A stretch of 64,000 bases of DNA from Corynebacterium argentoratense DSM 44202 (GCF_000590555.1 NC_022198.1:884583-948582); one strand, 5' to 3'. Positions 39,226-48,685 are shown, numbered from the stretch's first letter. A program made the numbers and translations. The notes: generated from the sequence alone by a model not told the origin.

Positions 39226-40662
39226 TTAGTCCTTGTTCAGAATCTTCTTGAGCGCGAAGCGACGGTTGTCCTTCACCTCAATCGGAGCGTCAGCACCCGG
39301 GCTGCTCAGCTCATCAAGCAACGCAATAGCGTTGCGTGCATGCAACTGCTGGCGGGTGGTGGTCAGCTGCCAACGGTTGCGGGACAGCACGTTGAGGCCC
39401 CACGACACAGCAGAGACTAGACGGTTGCGGAAGCCCACGAGGAACATCAAGTGAACCGCTAGCCACAGGACCCAACCGATAAAACCGGTGACCTCGACCT
39501 TGCCCAACTTCACCACAGCAGAGAATCGAGACACGGTCGCCATGGAGCCCTTGTCGAAGTATTCGAACTTCTCGCGCTCTTCGACGGAGCGGCCCTCGGC
39601 CTCTTCTGCAATATTTTCGGCCACGTACTCGCCCGTTTGAATAGCGACCTGAGCCACACCGGGCAGACGGTCGAGGCTCATCATGTCGCCAATGATGAAG
39701 ACGTTGGACTTGTCTCCGACAGAGCAGTCGGGATTGACCGGAACACGGCCGGCACGGTCAACCTCAACACCGCACTGATCGGCCACGAGCTTGCCCAGCG
39801 GAGAAGCCTGGACACCGGCAGACCAAATCTTGCAGAAGCTGTCGATGGTTTCGACAGAATCATCCTTGGTGGACTTGAACGTCACGGAGCTGTCGGTCAC
39901 ATCAGTAACAATGCTGTTGAGCTTGACGGTGACGCCGAGCTTCTCAAGCTGTCGCTGAGCGTTACGGCCGAGACGCTTACCGAACGGCGGGAGCACTTGG
40001 GGTGCACCATCGAGGAGGATGATCTTCGCAGAGGAAGGATCAAAGTTGGAGTACTCGCCTTTGAGAGTACGGTGAGCCATTTCGGCTAGCTGACCAGCGA
40101 GCTCAACACCGGTGGGTCCGGCGCCAACGACGACGAAGGTCAGGAGCTTCTCGCGCTGTGCAGGATCGTTGCACAGTTCTGCGCGTTCGAAAGCGCCGAT
40201 GATTCGGGCACGGATTTCCAGGGCGTCATCAATGGACTTCATGCCCGGCGCGAACTGTGCGAAGTGGTCATTGCCGAAGTAGGACTGGTTTGCACCGGCG
40301 GCGAGAATGAGGGAGTCGTAGGAGTAGCTGCGGGTGAAGTCACCGAGCTGGGTGGTGACGACCTGCTTGTCGACGTCGATGTCGACGACTTCGCCCTTCA
40401 CCACGTGTGCGTTGTCCTGCTTTTTGAGGATTTGGCGGGTGGAGGGGGCAATTTCACCGGCGGAGAGGATGCCGGTTGCTACCTGGTAGAGCAGAGGTTG
40501 GAATAGGTGGTGGTTGGTGCGGTCGATGAGGGTGACATCAACGTCGGCGTCGGCCAGGCGATGAGTCGCGAACAGGCCTCCGAAACCGGAGCCGATGACG
40601 ACGACGTGGTGGCGTCCGCCGTCGGGGCGGGTCGCTTCGATGGGTGCCTGATTGTCGCTCAT
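39226..40662 (-). CDS. ndh: Type II NADH dehydrogenase
   Basis: Non-proton-pumping NADH:menaquinone oxidoreductase at the inner membrane face. The FAD site VVIGSGFGGLFATHRLAD is near residue 20, the NADH site FVVVGAGPTGVELAGQLAEM near 180, and FIIGDMMSLDRLPGVAQVA and QTGEYVAENI near 330-355. A C-terminal amphipathic/membrane segment VTGFIGWVLWLAVHLMFLVG is near 390-410. At 478 residues the length is normal. An AAAAGGAG ribosome site lies upstream of ATG 40662. A TTGCAC-17-CATACA promoter is possible around 40740-40768. It is divergent from ufaA, as in C. glutamicum. Confidence 0.96.
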   Translation of the reverse strand: MSDNQAPIEATRPDGGRHHVVVIGSGFGGLFATHRLADADVDVTLIDRTNHHLFQPLLYQVATGILSAGEIAPSTRQILKKQDNAHVVKGEVVDIDVDKQVVTTQLGDFTRSYSYDSLILAAGANQSYFGNDHFAQFAPGMKSIDDALEIRARIIGAFERAELCNDPAQREKLLTFVVVGAGPTGVELAGQLAEMAHRTLKGEYSNFDPSSAKIILLDGAPQVLPPFGKRLGRNAQRQLEKLGVTVKLNSIVTDVTDSSVTFKSTKDDSVETIDSFCKIWSAGVQASPLGKLVADQCGVEVDRAGRVPVNPDCSVGDKSNVFIIGDMMSLDRLPGVAQVAIQTGEYVAENIAEEAEGRSVEEREKFEYFDKGSMATVSRFSAVVKLGKVEVTGFIGWVLWLAVHLMFLVGFRNRLVSAVSWGLNVLSRNRWQLTTTRQQLHARNAIALLDELSSPGADAPIEVKDNRRFALKKILNKD

Positions 40663-40843
40663 AGGTTGAGTGTGCTCCTTTTAAACAAAGTGTGTGAGTC
40701 CCCGGTGGTTTGGTTTCCAGATGGACCTCAGGGGTGCGTGTATGTATCGTAACGACCTCGCGTGCAAAAATCACACTGGAGGCTGTGGGCTGCTCCGGGT
40801 GTCGACCGGGTTGTGGCTGGGATTGGCATTAGCCTGGTGGGTT

Positions 40844-42172
40844 ATGAGTCTTCGAGGGTCTGCGCGCGGTGCACGGTTTTCGCATGTGCAGTTCGTTGAT
40901 GCTGAGGATTGGCCTGAGATTGTGGGGGTTCCTTCTGGGTGGCGGATGAGGCGTCGCGCCTTGAAAGCTGAGGCTGCTTTTGCTGCCGCGTGCTCTGACG
41001 CGGGCTTGTTGCTTGACGATGATGGTTCGCGCCCTGCGGATCTTGTGGTTGAGCATGATGCTTTGTTTGCACGTATTGCTGCGCGTGGGTGGTTGGGTTT
41101 GGCTGAGGGCTTTATGGCGGGGGAGTTCGTTGCGCCGGATTTGGTGTTTGTTTTGAAGCGTTTGATTGCGGGTGGGTATAGGCCGCTGGGGCGTCGCGAG
41201 GGGCGTGGGTTCGCTGTGGGGCCGGCGGTGGTTGATATTCCGCGTGAGCTTGCTGTGTTGAGTAGTCCTCGTGGGGTGGAGGTTCCGCAGCTGCATGGGG
41301 GAATGTTCGCTTCGGGTGTGTCGACTACTTCGCGTGTTGACGTCGCGGGGGTTGCGGTCGATCGCACGGTTATGGGTGCGCCGGTGGGGGTGTGCCGTGA
41401 GGATTTGGTGGATGCGCAGGCTCGCACGTTGGAGTTTTTGCTGGATGCGGGGCGTGTTGGTCGGGGGTCGCGGGTTGTGCATATGCCTGCGACGCATGCC
41501 GGTGTGGCGGCGTATGCGGTGGACCGTGGTTTTAGCGTGGATGCGCTGTGTGCAAGTGATGAGAGCGCCGACGATGTGGCGAATTACCGTTTGTCGTTGC
41601 CGCCAGCGTCGCGGCGTCGGGTATCGGTAGAGGATATTTCCGGGGCATATCCTGGCCCTAGTGTGTGGCAGCCTGGGTGGCGTGGGGGTTTTGACGCCGC
41701 GGTGAGCGTGGATGTGTTCGACAAGTTGGGTGCGGATCGGGCGAAGTATGTGGCTTCTATTGATTCGATGGTGGCTCGTGGCGGTCGGGCGGTGTTGTCG
41801 ACGTTAGTGAGCCGTGCGGCGGCGGCGCATGGTGCGTCGCGCAGTGCAGTGCATCCGGCGTTGTCGGTGATTGCTCAGTACTTGTGGCCGGGTTTTCAGC
41901 CACCGACTATTGAGCAGATACACGAGGTAGTGTCGGAGCATTCGTCGCTTAGTGTGGTTGCTGAGGCGCACTATGGTGCGCATGTGGAGCTCAGCGTCAG
42001 ACTGCAGCGCGAATTTTTTGAGGGGTGCCTACGGGAGGCTGCCGCGGCCGGCTATGACGCGGTGTTTCGGCGCTTGTGGTTTTTCTATTTGTGTGTGCTT
42101 GAGGCTTGCTTGAGTGCAGGGGAGTTGGACGCCGCGGTTTTGACGTTGGCGCGCCGCAGTCGCCAAAGCTGA
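40844..42172 (+). CDS. ufaA: UfaA-like cyclopropane-fatty-acid synthase family methyltransferase
   Basis: SAM-dependent methyltransferase family acting on lipids, related to CFA synthases. N-terminal domain LFARIAARGWLGLAEGFMAGEFVAPDL, and a catalytic part with a degenerate SAM region (GRGSRVVHMPATHAGVAAYAVDRGF). The usual GCGWG SAM loop is not obvious, so activity is uncertain. C-terminal RRLWFFYLCVLEACLSAGEL fits the family. ATG 40844 lies 8 nt after TAGCCT (40830-40835), so it is likely leaderless; an upstream extension to 40694 is rejected. Its last 88 bp overlap the convergent dedA gene. Codons are strongly G/T-rich, yet two motif copies (41338, 41692) use GAC. Confidence 0.82.
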   Translation: MSLRGSARGARFSHVQFVDAEDWPEIVGVPSGWRMRRRALKAEAAFAAACSDAGLLLDDDGSRPADLVVEHDALFARIAARGWLGLAEGFMAGEFVAPDLVFVLKRLIAGGYRPLGRREGRGFAVGPAVVDIPRELAVLSSPRGVEVPQLHGGMFASGVSTTSRVDVAGVAVDRTVMGAPVGVCREDLVDAQARTLEFLLDAGRVGRGSRVVHMPATHAGVAAYAVDRGFSVDALCASDESADDVANYRLSLPPASRRRVSVEDISGAYPGPSVWQPGWRGGFDAAVSVDVFDKLGADRAKYVASIDSMVARGGRAVLSTLVSRAAAAHGASRSAVHPALSVIAQYLWPGFQPPTIEQIHEVVSEHSSLSVVAEAHYGAHVELSVRLQREFFEGCLREAAAAGYDAVFRRLWFFYLCVLEACLSAGELDAAVLTLARRSRQS

Positions 42173-42735
42173 ATGGACATAGGGACAGCAACGGTGAGTA
42201 ATCCTGCGGCGATAAACCAGTGCATGTAGCGTTCTACCAGGGGTATTTCGCCGAGGAAGTATCCAAGGGTAGGAAGCGTGGTACCCCATGCGATGCTGCC
42301 GATGATGGAATAGAGGGTGAAGGCTTTGCGATTCATTCGGGAGAATCCAGCCATGACAGGGGTGACGGTGCGCACGACAGCGATGAACCGCGCGAGCAGT
42401 ACTGTGGCGGGCCCGAAGCGATCAAAAAAGTGGTTGGTTTTGTCGATGTATTCCGGGCCGATCCATTGGGCGACGCGGGTGCGCATAATCGCTGGGCCGA
42501 CACGTTTGCCGATGGTGTAGCCGACTTGGTCACCGATAATGGCGCTGATGGGAATTCCAAGCATCAACGCCCATAGTGGAGCAAAAGGTTCGGGTGCTGA
42601 CGCCATGATGCCGGCAGTAAACAGCAGGGTGTCCCCAGGGAAGATGAAGCCTATGAGCAGGCCCGTCTCCATGAAAACTATGGCGTATATTCCCGCGAGC
42701 CCGAAGGTCGACAGCAGGGTGGAAACCTCAAACAC
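42085..42735 (-). CDS. DedA-family membrane protein
   Basis: 216 residues of the DedA/SNARE-associated family, proposed to flip phospholipid or undecaprenyl phosphate carriers. Motifs are GLLIGFIFPGDTLLFTAG near 25-42, the IGDQVGYTIGKRVGP region near 65-80, FFDRFGPATVLLARFIAVVRTVTPVMAG near 103-130 (conserved F/R residues), and helices up to IAAGLLTVAVPMSI. It starts 14 bp after the end of the large dehydrogenase gene on the same strand. Its 3' end runs 88 bp into the convergent ufaA gene. Confidence 0.92.
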   Translation of the reverse strand: MFEVSTLLSTFGLAGIYAIVFMETGLLIGFIFPGDTLLFTAGIMASAPEPFAPLWALMLGIPISAIIGDQVGYTIGKRVGPAIMRTRVAQWIGPEYIDKTNHFFDRFGPATVLLARFIAVVRTVTPVMAGFSRMNRKAFTLYSIIGSIAWGTTLPTLGYFLGEIPLVERYMHWFIAAGLLTVAVPMSIQLWRLRRANVKTAASNSPALKQASSTHK

Positions 42736-42749
42736 TTCCGTGTCAACCT

Positions 42750-45692
42750 TTAGGGGCTTACCACCGGGCGAGAGGCCCGCTCAAGCACAGTAGCGATGGA
42801 TTCGTAGGGAAGGTCGAGAGTCATCTCAAGTCCCATCTCGCAGGTGCGGTTGTCCGATACATAGGCATCGAATTCTACGCCTTCGAGGGAGCGGGCTTGT
42901 TCTCGGGTCGCAGATTCCACTAGCTCAGGGTGGAGTAGTCCACGATCACCAGCGGTTCCGCAGCATGTTGCACCTTCGGGAACGACCACCTCATTGGCTA
43001 CTTTGTCGAGGATGGACACCATGGTTTCCGTCAAACCCATGTGCTCGACTGAACAGTTGGGGTGAACCGCCACACGTTGCACCGGTTGCGTCAGGGGAAG
43101 ATAGTCCATGACCTCTTGATCAAGCCACTCGATGGTGTCGAGGATGCGTACGGCCGCGAACTGCTGCTTGAGGTCGCCGTCGAGTGCTTTTGGTACTTCC
43201 GCTAATAAACCGTGCGTGCAGGACGCAGCGTCGACGACGACGGGCAAAGTCCCATTGTCGGTCCAAGAGATGAGATCCTGGGCGATTTCTTGGGCTTTCT
43301 CTTTGAAGCCCTCGGTGTAGCCCTTCGATGACCAAGGTGTGCCACAGCACGAGCCAGCAACATCACCTGGAATCCACACTGGGCGACCCGATCGGCGCCC
43401 CAGAGCGACGATAGCCTCGGGTACTTCCACGCGGTCAGCTGGTGCGTGAGCAGATATACCAAAAATTCGGTTGATACACGCGGGGAAGTAGACCGCAGTC
43501 GCGCCCGAACGGTCCGTGTCGGGCAGACGGGAAGCCGCCGCAGGCAGATCGCCAGGGACCGTCGGGAGAAGATCGTTGTTGATCAGGCTGCGCGCAGCAT
43601 TAGCGACGGTCGCGAGAGTTTTGGACCCGGTCAGCTGCTGAACAGCATAAGCGGCCTTCACGGCTCCGCGTGCGGCCTTTTCCAACGTGGCGTAGTTTTT
43701 CGCCGCGTTAATGCCAGCCTTCTGAGCGCTGTCACTGTGCTCGTGAGCACGCATGTCCTTCATCACCTTGCCGGTGTTAATGCTCACAGGGCAGGGGATT
43801 GCGCACGTGCCGTCGGCCGCGCACATATCCACGGCATCATATTGAAACTCTTCCTGCAGCTGGTGCAGAACCTTGGAGCCTTCCGGCTGACGCGCCATTT
43901 CGCGACGCAAAACAATGCGCTGACGCGGCGTCACCGTGACATGGCGTGAAGGGCACACCGGTTCGCAGAAACCGCACTCGACGCAGGCGTTAATTTCTTT
44001 TTCAACCTTCGGGAAAGACTTGAAGTTCTTCAGGTGGATGTCCTCGGTGCGGGTCAGTTTGACCTCGGGTGCGAGGATGCCGTGGGGATCGATGAGGTTT
44101 TTGAGCTCCCACATGATATTCCAGGCGACATCGCCCCATTCGCGCCGAACATACGGGGCCATGTTGACACCGGTACCGTGCTCTGCCTTGAGCGAACCGT
44201 GGTACTTGTCGATCACCAGCTCGGCCAGATCGTCGATAAAGTTGGCGTAGTGCTCGACCTCTTCGGGTTCCGTCAGCCGGGGGAACATTGAAAAGTGGAG
44301 GTTGCCGAACGCCGCGTGGCCCATGACCAGCGGGGGATAGTCGTATTCGGTGAGCAAATTGAGAAGGTCGGCGCTAGCATCACCGATGTCTTCGGGAGCA
44401 AAACACACGTCTTCCGTGATGTAGGTGCTTCCATCCGGGCGGCCAGCACCAAACAGGCCGAACAGGCCACTGCGGATCTGCCAGGCCCCGCGCATACCTT
44501 TTTCGGTCTTGTCGAACACGGTGGGTTCCAAGAGCTCTGCGTCGGCGAGTACTGATTGGGTGCGTGCGATGGCCTCGTCGAGTTCTTCGTCGGTGGCGCC
44601 ACCAACCTCGAGCAAGAGGGCGGCTGCGTCATCGCCAAGATCGGACCAGTGCTGCTTGGCGGCCGGGAAGTTGCCGACCGCATCGCGCAATACCGGAGCT
44701 ACGAGTAGCTCGCAGGCTTCAGCTCCAGCCTGAACGAGGGCGTGGACGTATGACGCCGCGTCACGCAAGCTCGGCAGCATCACCCAGGCCACAGCCTTGT
44801 GGCGGGGCAGCTTGACGGTGCGGATGACAGATTCGGTGATCGCGCCGAAAATGCCCTCCGAAGACACCAACAGCCGCATGAGCATACGGGTGGGGGAGTC
44901 TTCGTCGAGGAAGGCATCAAGGCGCAAACCGTTGGTGTTGCGGATGGTGAATTTCTTGCGGAGAAACGCGCTGAGCTCAGCGTCGCTCCGAATGCGTTCG
45001 GCGATATCCACCAGGCCCTGGTATAGCTGCGGTTCGGCGGCCTTAAGGTCGGCGTCCGCAGTGGGGGAGGTGGTGTCCACAATGGTGCCTGAAGGCAACA
45101 CGAAGGTGGCATCTTCGAGTGTGTGGTAAGAATCGCGGTCGACGGAACAGCGCATGCCGCCGGAGTTGTCGGCCAAGACACCACCGATTGTGCACACAGA
45201 GGTGGAACCGGGGTCTGCACCAATCATGTAGCCGTGGCGGCTCAACACTGCCTGTGCATCACCGAGGATGACCCCCGGCCGCGACCACAGGCGCTCGCCG
45301 CCGTCGAGGACCCGCATGCCGCCGAAATGGGTTTTGAGATCCATCAGGATGTCATCAGTGATGGACTGACCGTTAAGAGAGGTGCCTGCAGAACGGAACA
45401 CGATGTGTCGGCCATTGTCATTAGCCCACTGCACGACGGCGGCGATGTCTCGGGCATCGCGAGGACGGACAACCACCTGAGGGATAAGCCGGTAGGCGCT
45501 CGCATCTGAGGCGTAGCGCACCAAGTCGGAAATGCGGTGCAGCACATTGTCGGCGCCCACAAGGTCTGAGAGAGCCTTAACCGTCGCGGCGTCAGTACCC
45601 TTGAAGCGATCCTCCGGGACAGCATCTAATTGGGGAGTGGAACCCGCCGGTCGGCCGATGTGACGTGGAGATGGAGTGCCTAGCTTTTTCAC
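42750..45692 (-). CDS. FAD/Fe-S oxidoreductase, D-lactate dehydrogenase type
   Basis: 980 residues combining a GlcD-like and a GlcF-like half. The FAD_binding_4 domain (~60-280; VVQWANDNGRHIVFRSAGTS, GADPGSTSVCTIGGVLADNSGG) is followed by an FAD-oxidase C domain (to ~540). Two 4Fe-4S motifs come next: CVECGFCEPVCPSRH (~570) and CAADGTCAIPCPVS (~630). Two CCG domains follow (GSCCGTPWSSKG ~780, ATCCGTAGDRGL ~910). The most likely role is quinone-linked oxidation of D-lactate or another 2-hydroxyacid. TAAACT (45700-45705 on minus) lies 7 nt before the GTG start. Three motif copies lie inside (43924, 44751, 45585). An MHS transporter gene lies just upstream. Confidence 0.9.
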   Translation of the reverse strand: MKKLGTPSPRHIGRPAGSTPQLDAVPEDRFKGTDAATVKALSDLVGADNVLHRISDLVRYASDASAYRLIPQVVVRPRDARDIAAVVQWANDNGRHIVFRSAGTSLNGQSITDDILMDLKTHFGGMRVLDGGERLWSRPGVILGDAQAVLSRHGYMIGADPGSTSVCTIGGVLADNSGGMRCSVDRDSYHTLEDATFVLPSGTIVDTTSPTADADLKAAEPQLYQGLVDIAERIRSDAELSAFLRKKFTIRNTNGLRLDAFLDEDSPTRMLMRLLVSSEGIFGAITESVIRTVKLPRHKAVAWVMLPSLRDAASYVHALVQAGAEACELLVAPVLRDAVGNFPAAKQHWSDLGDDAAALLLEVGGATDEELDEAIARTQSVLADAELLEPTVFDKTEKGMRGAWQIRSGLFGLFGAGRPDGSTYITEDVCFAPEDIGDASADLLNLLTEYDYPPLVMGHAAFGNLHFSMFPRLTEPEEVEHYANFIDDLAELVIDKYHGSLKAEHGTGVNMAPYVRREWGDVAWNIMWELKNLIDPHGILAPEVKLTRTEDIHLKNFKSFPKVEKEINACVECGFCEPVCPSRHVTVTPRQRIVLRREMARQPEGSKVLHQLQEEFQYDAVDMCAADGTCAIPCPVSINTGKVMKDMRAHEHSDSAQKAGINAAKNYATLEKAARGAVKAAYAVQQLTGSKTLATVANAARSLINNDLLPTVPGDLPAAASRLPDTDRSGATAVYFPACINRIFGISAHAPADRVEVPEAIVALGRRSGRPVWIPGDVAGSCCGTPWSSKGYTEGFKEKAQEIAQDLISWTDNGTLPVVVDAASCTHGLLAEVPKALDGDLKQQFAAVRILDTIEWLDQEVMDYLPLTQPVQRVAVHPNCSVEHMGLTETMVSILDKVANEVVVPEGATCCGTAGDRGLLHPELVESATREQARSLEGVEFDAYVSDNRTCEMGLEMTLDLPYESIATVLERASRPVVSP

Positions 45693-45761
45693 ACTGTGCA
45701 GTTTAAATGATGGTGGCGCGGCGCACAGGCGAGTATCACCTGAGCACCGCTTCCGGGAGCC

Positions 45762-47159
45762 CTAAATTTCGGTCATGTCAGCACCGCGAGTCTCGGGCAT
45801 TAAGCGAATAGCGATCAGAGAAATGATGCAGACGATCACCAGGTAGTAACCGACGGAGGCGACGCCGTAGGTCTTGTTCAGGTAGGTGGCCACAAACGGG
45901 GCGATAGCGGCACCGAGGATCGAACTGACGTTATATGCAATGCCCGAACCGGTGTAGCGAACGTTGGTGGGGAAGAGTTCGGGGAGAACCGCAGACATCG
46001 GGCCGAAGATCAAACCCATGATGAACATGCCGATGAGCAAGAACATTAAGACGCTGAACTCTGTAGCGCGGTCGGTGCCCAGGAACAGTGGGAAGGACAG
46101 ACCGAAAGCGATCATGATCACTGACACCGCGGTGAGGGTGGTTTTACGGCCACGGGTATCTGCGAGGCGGCCGGCAAGGGGGATGCCAACGAGGAAGGCG
46201 AAGATGGTGACAAGCTGGATTTTAAGGAAGTCGATGTAGGGGATTCCGAGACCAACGCCGGCCTCTTTGTTACCGATGCCGAAGGACAGGATCCAGGTCG
46301 TGATCAGGTAGAACATCGTGTAGCACGAAACCATCACGAAGGTGCCGATGACCAGAGGCGTTGCGGAGGTTTTGAAGACGGTGGCCAGGGGCATGCGGAC
46401 CTTCTTGCCACTGTTGACCGCAGTAGTGAACACGGGGGTTTCTTCAAGCTTGAAGCGGACATACAACCCGACGATGACCATTACGGCGGACAGCAGGAAG
46501 GGGATGCGCCAACCCCACTCCATAAAAGCACCGGTGGTTTCACCGTTGGTGTGGCCAAGCGAGCTCACCAGAACGAGGAACAGGCCATTGGCGGCTAGGA
46601 ATCCGAAGGGTGCGCCTAGTTGTGGCCACATAGCGGCCCATGCGCGCTTTCCGTGGTCGGCTGTTTCTGTGGCTAGCAGTGCTGCGCCAGACCATTCACC
46701 GCCAAGGCCCAAGCCTTGGCAGAAACGCATTAAAGCCAGTAAGGCGGGGGCGGCGAGGCCGATGGTGCCGTAGGTCGGCAGGCAGCCGATGAGGAAGGTG
46801 GCGATACCCATGGTGAGCAGTGAGCCGACGAGGGTTGCTTTGCGGCCGATGCGGTCACCAAAATGTCCGAACATGACGGAGCCCAGCGGGCGGCCGAGGA
46901 ATGCTAGCCCGAATGTTGCGAAGCTAGCCAAGAGGCCGACGGTCGGGTCTTCATTTTTGGGGAAGAACATGAATGGGAAGACCGCGACGGCTGCGGTGGC
47001 GTAGGCGTAGAAATCGTAGAACTCGATCGTGGTGCCGATCGTCGAGGCAATGATGATGCGCCGCTTGGTTGTCGCGTCTAGTGGGGTTCGCTTGTTTGCG
47101 TGTGGCTGCTGTTGGGTTGCCGCCTCAGTCGGTGTGGTTGTGGTGTGATTCGTTGACAT
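45762..47159 (-). CDS. MHS-family (MFS) metabolite:H+ symporter
   Basis: 465 residues, 12 predicted helices. It has the MHS-type start IIASTIGTTIEFYDFYAYAT, the loop motif FGHFGDRIGRKATLVGSLLT, the RFCQGLGLGGEWSGAALL segment and RLADTRGRKTTLT after helix 8. The family imports osmolytes, dicarboxylates, shikimate or other organic acids; the substrate is not determinable. Adjacency to the 2-hydroxyacid dehydrogenase gene on the same strand suggests a linked substrate (inference). ATG 47159 lies 8 nt after TACCAT, with TTCACA 17 bp further upstream, a leaderless promoter. Confidence 0.9.
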   Translation of the reverse strand: MSTNHTTTTPTEAATQQQPHANKRTPLDATTKRRIIIASTIGTTIEFYDFYAYATAAVAVFPFMFFPKNEDPTVGLLASFATFGLAFLGRPLGSVMFGHFGDRIGRKATLVGSLLTMGIATFLIGCLPTYGTIGLAAPALLALMRFCQGLGLGGEWSGAALLATETADHGKRAWAAMWPQLGAPFGFLAANGLFLVLVSSLGHTNGETTGAFMEWGWRIPFLLSAVMVIVGLYVRFKLEETPVFTTAVNSGKKVRMPLATVFKTSATPLVIGTFVMVSCYTMFYLITTWILSFGIGNKEAGVGLGIPYIDFLKIQLVTIFAFLVGIPLAGRLADTRGRKTTLTAVSVIMIAFGLSFPLFLGTDRATEFSVLMFLLIGMFIMGLIFGPMSAVLPELFPTNVRYTGSGIAYNVSSILGAAIAPFVATYLNKTYGVASVGYYLVIVCIISLIAIRLMPETRGADMTEI

Positions 47160-47314
47160 GGTGGACGATGGTAGCAAGAAAAGTCCACAATGTGAAAACC
47201 TTGTCCTGTGTTGCGGGAATTAGCTGTTGTTTAAGTGTCGTGTGGCGGCTGAGGGTGGGTGTCGCTGGATGCTGGACCTCTGGTGGGGAGGGGGTTGATA
47301 ATTCTTGAAATGAC

Positions 47315-47328
47315 ATAATGTACATTAT
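47315..47328. promoter_or_regulatory. Perfect palindrome, candidate operator
   Basis: ATAATGTACATTAT is a perfect 14-bp palindrome in the 253-bp space between the transporter and yceI genes, about 155 bp upstream of the transporter start. The central GT-AC pattern resembles sites of GntR-type regulators. No regulator gene is adjacent. Confidence 0.5.
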
Positions 47329-47354
47329 CGGCTAAATAGATGAAATGGTGTTAT

Positions 47355-47382
47355 GCACGGCGTTTGCTCCCAACCGCCGTGC
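47355..47382 (-). terminator. Hairpin after yceI
   Basis: GCACGGCG (47355-47362) pairs with CGCCGTGC (47375-47382), 31 bp after the yceI stop on the minus strand. There is no T-run, so it may be a weak terminator or an mRNA 3' stabiliser. Confidence 0.4.
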
Positions 47383-47412
47383 CCCTAGGCCTTCTCATGT
47401 GGCGCCTCGCCG

Positions 47413-48108
47413 CTACACCTTCTCTAGGGTCAGCCTGATGTTGAGCTCGCCCTGTTCGTCGATCACTGCGGCCACAAACTCTGGTGTCTGAACGTCAAAG
47501 TCCAAACGGTTGATCGGCACGGTCCCGCCGATGATCACTCGATTACCCGTGCGCAAAATGTCCAACGGTGCATCGACGTTCTTGCTCACCCCGTGGAGCG
47601 TCAGCACGCCCGGCACTGTAACGTGTCCCACAGTTCCATCTTCTGTGATGCCGTCAATCGACACGGGCTTATCGACGGCAAAAACTGCTTCGGGATAATC
47701 CTCGGTGTGTAAAATCCCCCGGCGCACATTGATATCTCGCTTTTCGACATCCGTTTCGAGTGTGTCCATTGCGACCACGATTTTGGCTTGGGTCAGCTGT
47801 GTGCCCGTTACCGTCACTGTGCCTGTTACGTCATGTGTGGAGCCCGAGGTGTCTTTATCTTCACCGGGCAAAATTTCATGGAAGGTGTAACCCACCGAGG
47901 TCATATTCGCGCCGCTGCCGTGGATGACTTCCCACGTGCCCTCCATGTCGGTGCTCGCGGGCAGCGCGCCGTCGGTGTGGATCTCCCCCGTCTTGATGCC
48001 TGTGCTTGTCAGCGCCTTGTAGACGACTGGGCCGACGCTCGCGAATGCCAACAATACGATGGCGACGATGGTCAGGACAACGAAGGGTGAACGGGACACA
48101 GGCTTCAT
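47413..48108 (-). CDS. YceI-family protein with membrane anchor
   Basis: 231 residues. One N-terminal helix (FVVLTIVAIVLLAFASVGPVV) acts as anchor or uncleaved signal, followed by the YceI lipocalin-like domain (~55-231; TWEVIHGSGANMTSVGYTF, GTVTVTGTQLTQAKIVVAMD, GHVTVPGVLTLHGVSKNVDA, INRLDFDVQTPEF). YceI proteins bind isoprenoid lipids. It is expected at the outer face of the membrane. ATG 48108 lies 8 nt after TAAACT (48117-48122 on minus), so the transcript is probably leaderless. Confidence 0.9.
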   Translation of the reverse strand: MKPVSRSPFVVLTIVAIVLLAFASVGPVVYKALTSTGIKTGEIHTDGALPASTDMEGTWEVIHGSGANMTSVGYTFHEILPGEDKDTSGSTHDVTGTVTVTGTQLTQAKIVVAMDTLETDVEKRDINVRRGILHTEDYPEAVFAVDKPVSIDGITEDGTVGHVTVPGVLTLHGVSKNVDAPLDILRTGNRVIIGGTVPINRLDFDVQTPEFVAAVIDEQGELNIRLTLEKV

Positions 48109-48152
48109 AAGCAACTAGTTTAAACCCCCGTTCGGACAACAGAGGCCTTGAC

Positions 48153-48626
48153 CTAGCGTTGGGCGTGGTGTTCAGCGGAATGCGCCAGCCGGATAAGCTC
48201 TTTGGCTAGCACGGTGAGCTCATCGGTGTCGGCGCCGTCTTCGATGGCTGTAAGAATGTCCTCTGCGCCGCAGCGAAGCTCAAACAAGGCGTCGCCTAAT
48301 GCCCGCGATGCACCAACAGTGGCGTGGGCTGTGACCGCCGTGGCCTGTTGGGCGTCTGCGGCGGCCTGCGGCTGTCCGGTGGCGGGATCAGTGCCCGTGG
48401 CATCCTTGCGCACGATGAGGAGGTTTCGGCGCTCGTAGGCGCGTTGTTTACAGGAGTTACTGCAGTATTTCTTTCTGCGGCTCGCAGCTGGATCGAGCTC
48501 TTTGCCGCACCATTGGCAAAAGGCCGGTGCGCTGCTTGCCTGGCTACTGCGCTTCTTGGGCGATGACGTCGGCTGGGTTGCGGTCGCAGCGGACGTGTCT
48601 GCGGCGGTGGGTTCGGGCGTGCTCAC
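48153..48626 (-). CDS. Small zinc-ribbon protein
   Basis: 157 residues. A Thr/Ala/Ser-rich N-terminal tail is followed by a four-Cys zinc ribbon, FCQWCGKELDPAASRRKKYC then SNSCKQRAYERRNL, and a helical C-terminal half (RALGDALFELRCGAEDILTA, LAKELIRLAHSAEHH). The ribbon resembles small nucleic-acid-binding modules. The function is unknown. GTG 48626 is chosen because TATAGT (48634-48639 on minus) is 7 nt upstream, a near-consensus leaderless promoter; an upstream ATG at 48662 would lie before that promoter. It is divergent from rbpA. Confidence 0.72.
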   Translation of the reverse strand: MSTPEPTAADTSAATATQPTSSPKKRSSQASSAPAFCQWCGKELDPAASRRKKYCSNSCKQRAYERRNLLIVRKDATGTDPATGQPQAAADAQQATAVTAHATVGASRALGDALFELRCGAEDILTAIEDGADTDELTVLAKELIRLAHSAEHHAQR

Positions 48627-48685
48627 ACACCGCACTATAGCGCACGGTGGTACAGTGGTCACTTGTTGTTTAAGGAGGAGACACT

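Noticed and set aside
39111..39226. TPP riboswitch upstream of the thiamine operon
   Set aside because: No CTGAGA or other conserved TPP aptamer segments are visible, and the gap is taken by the ndh terminator.
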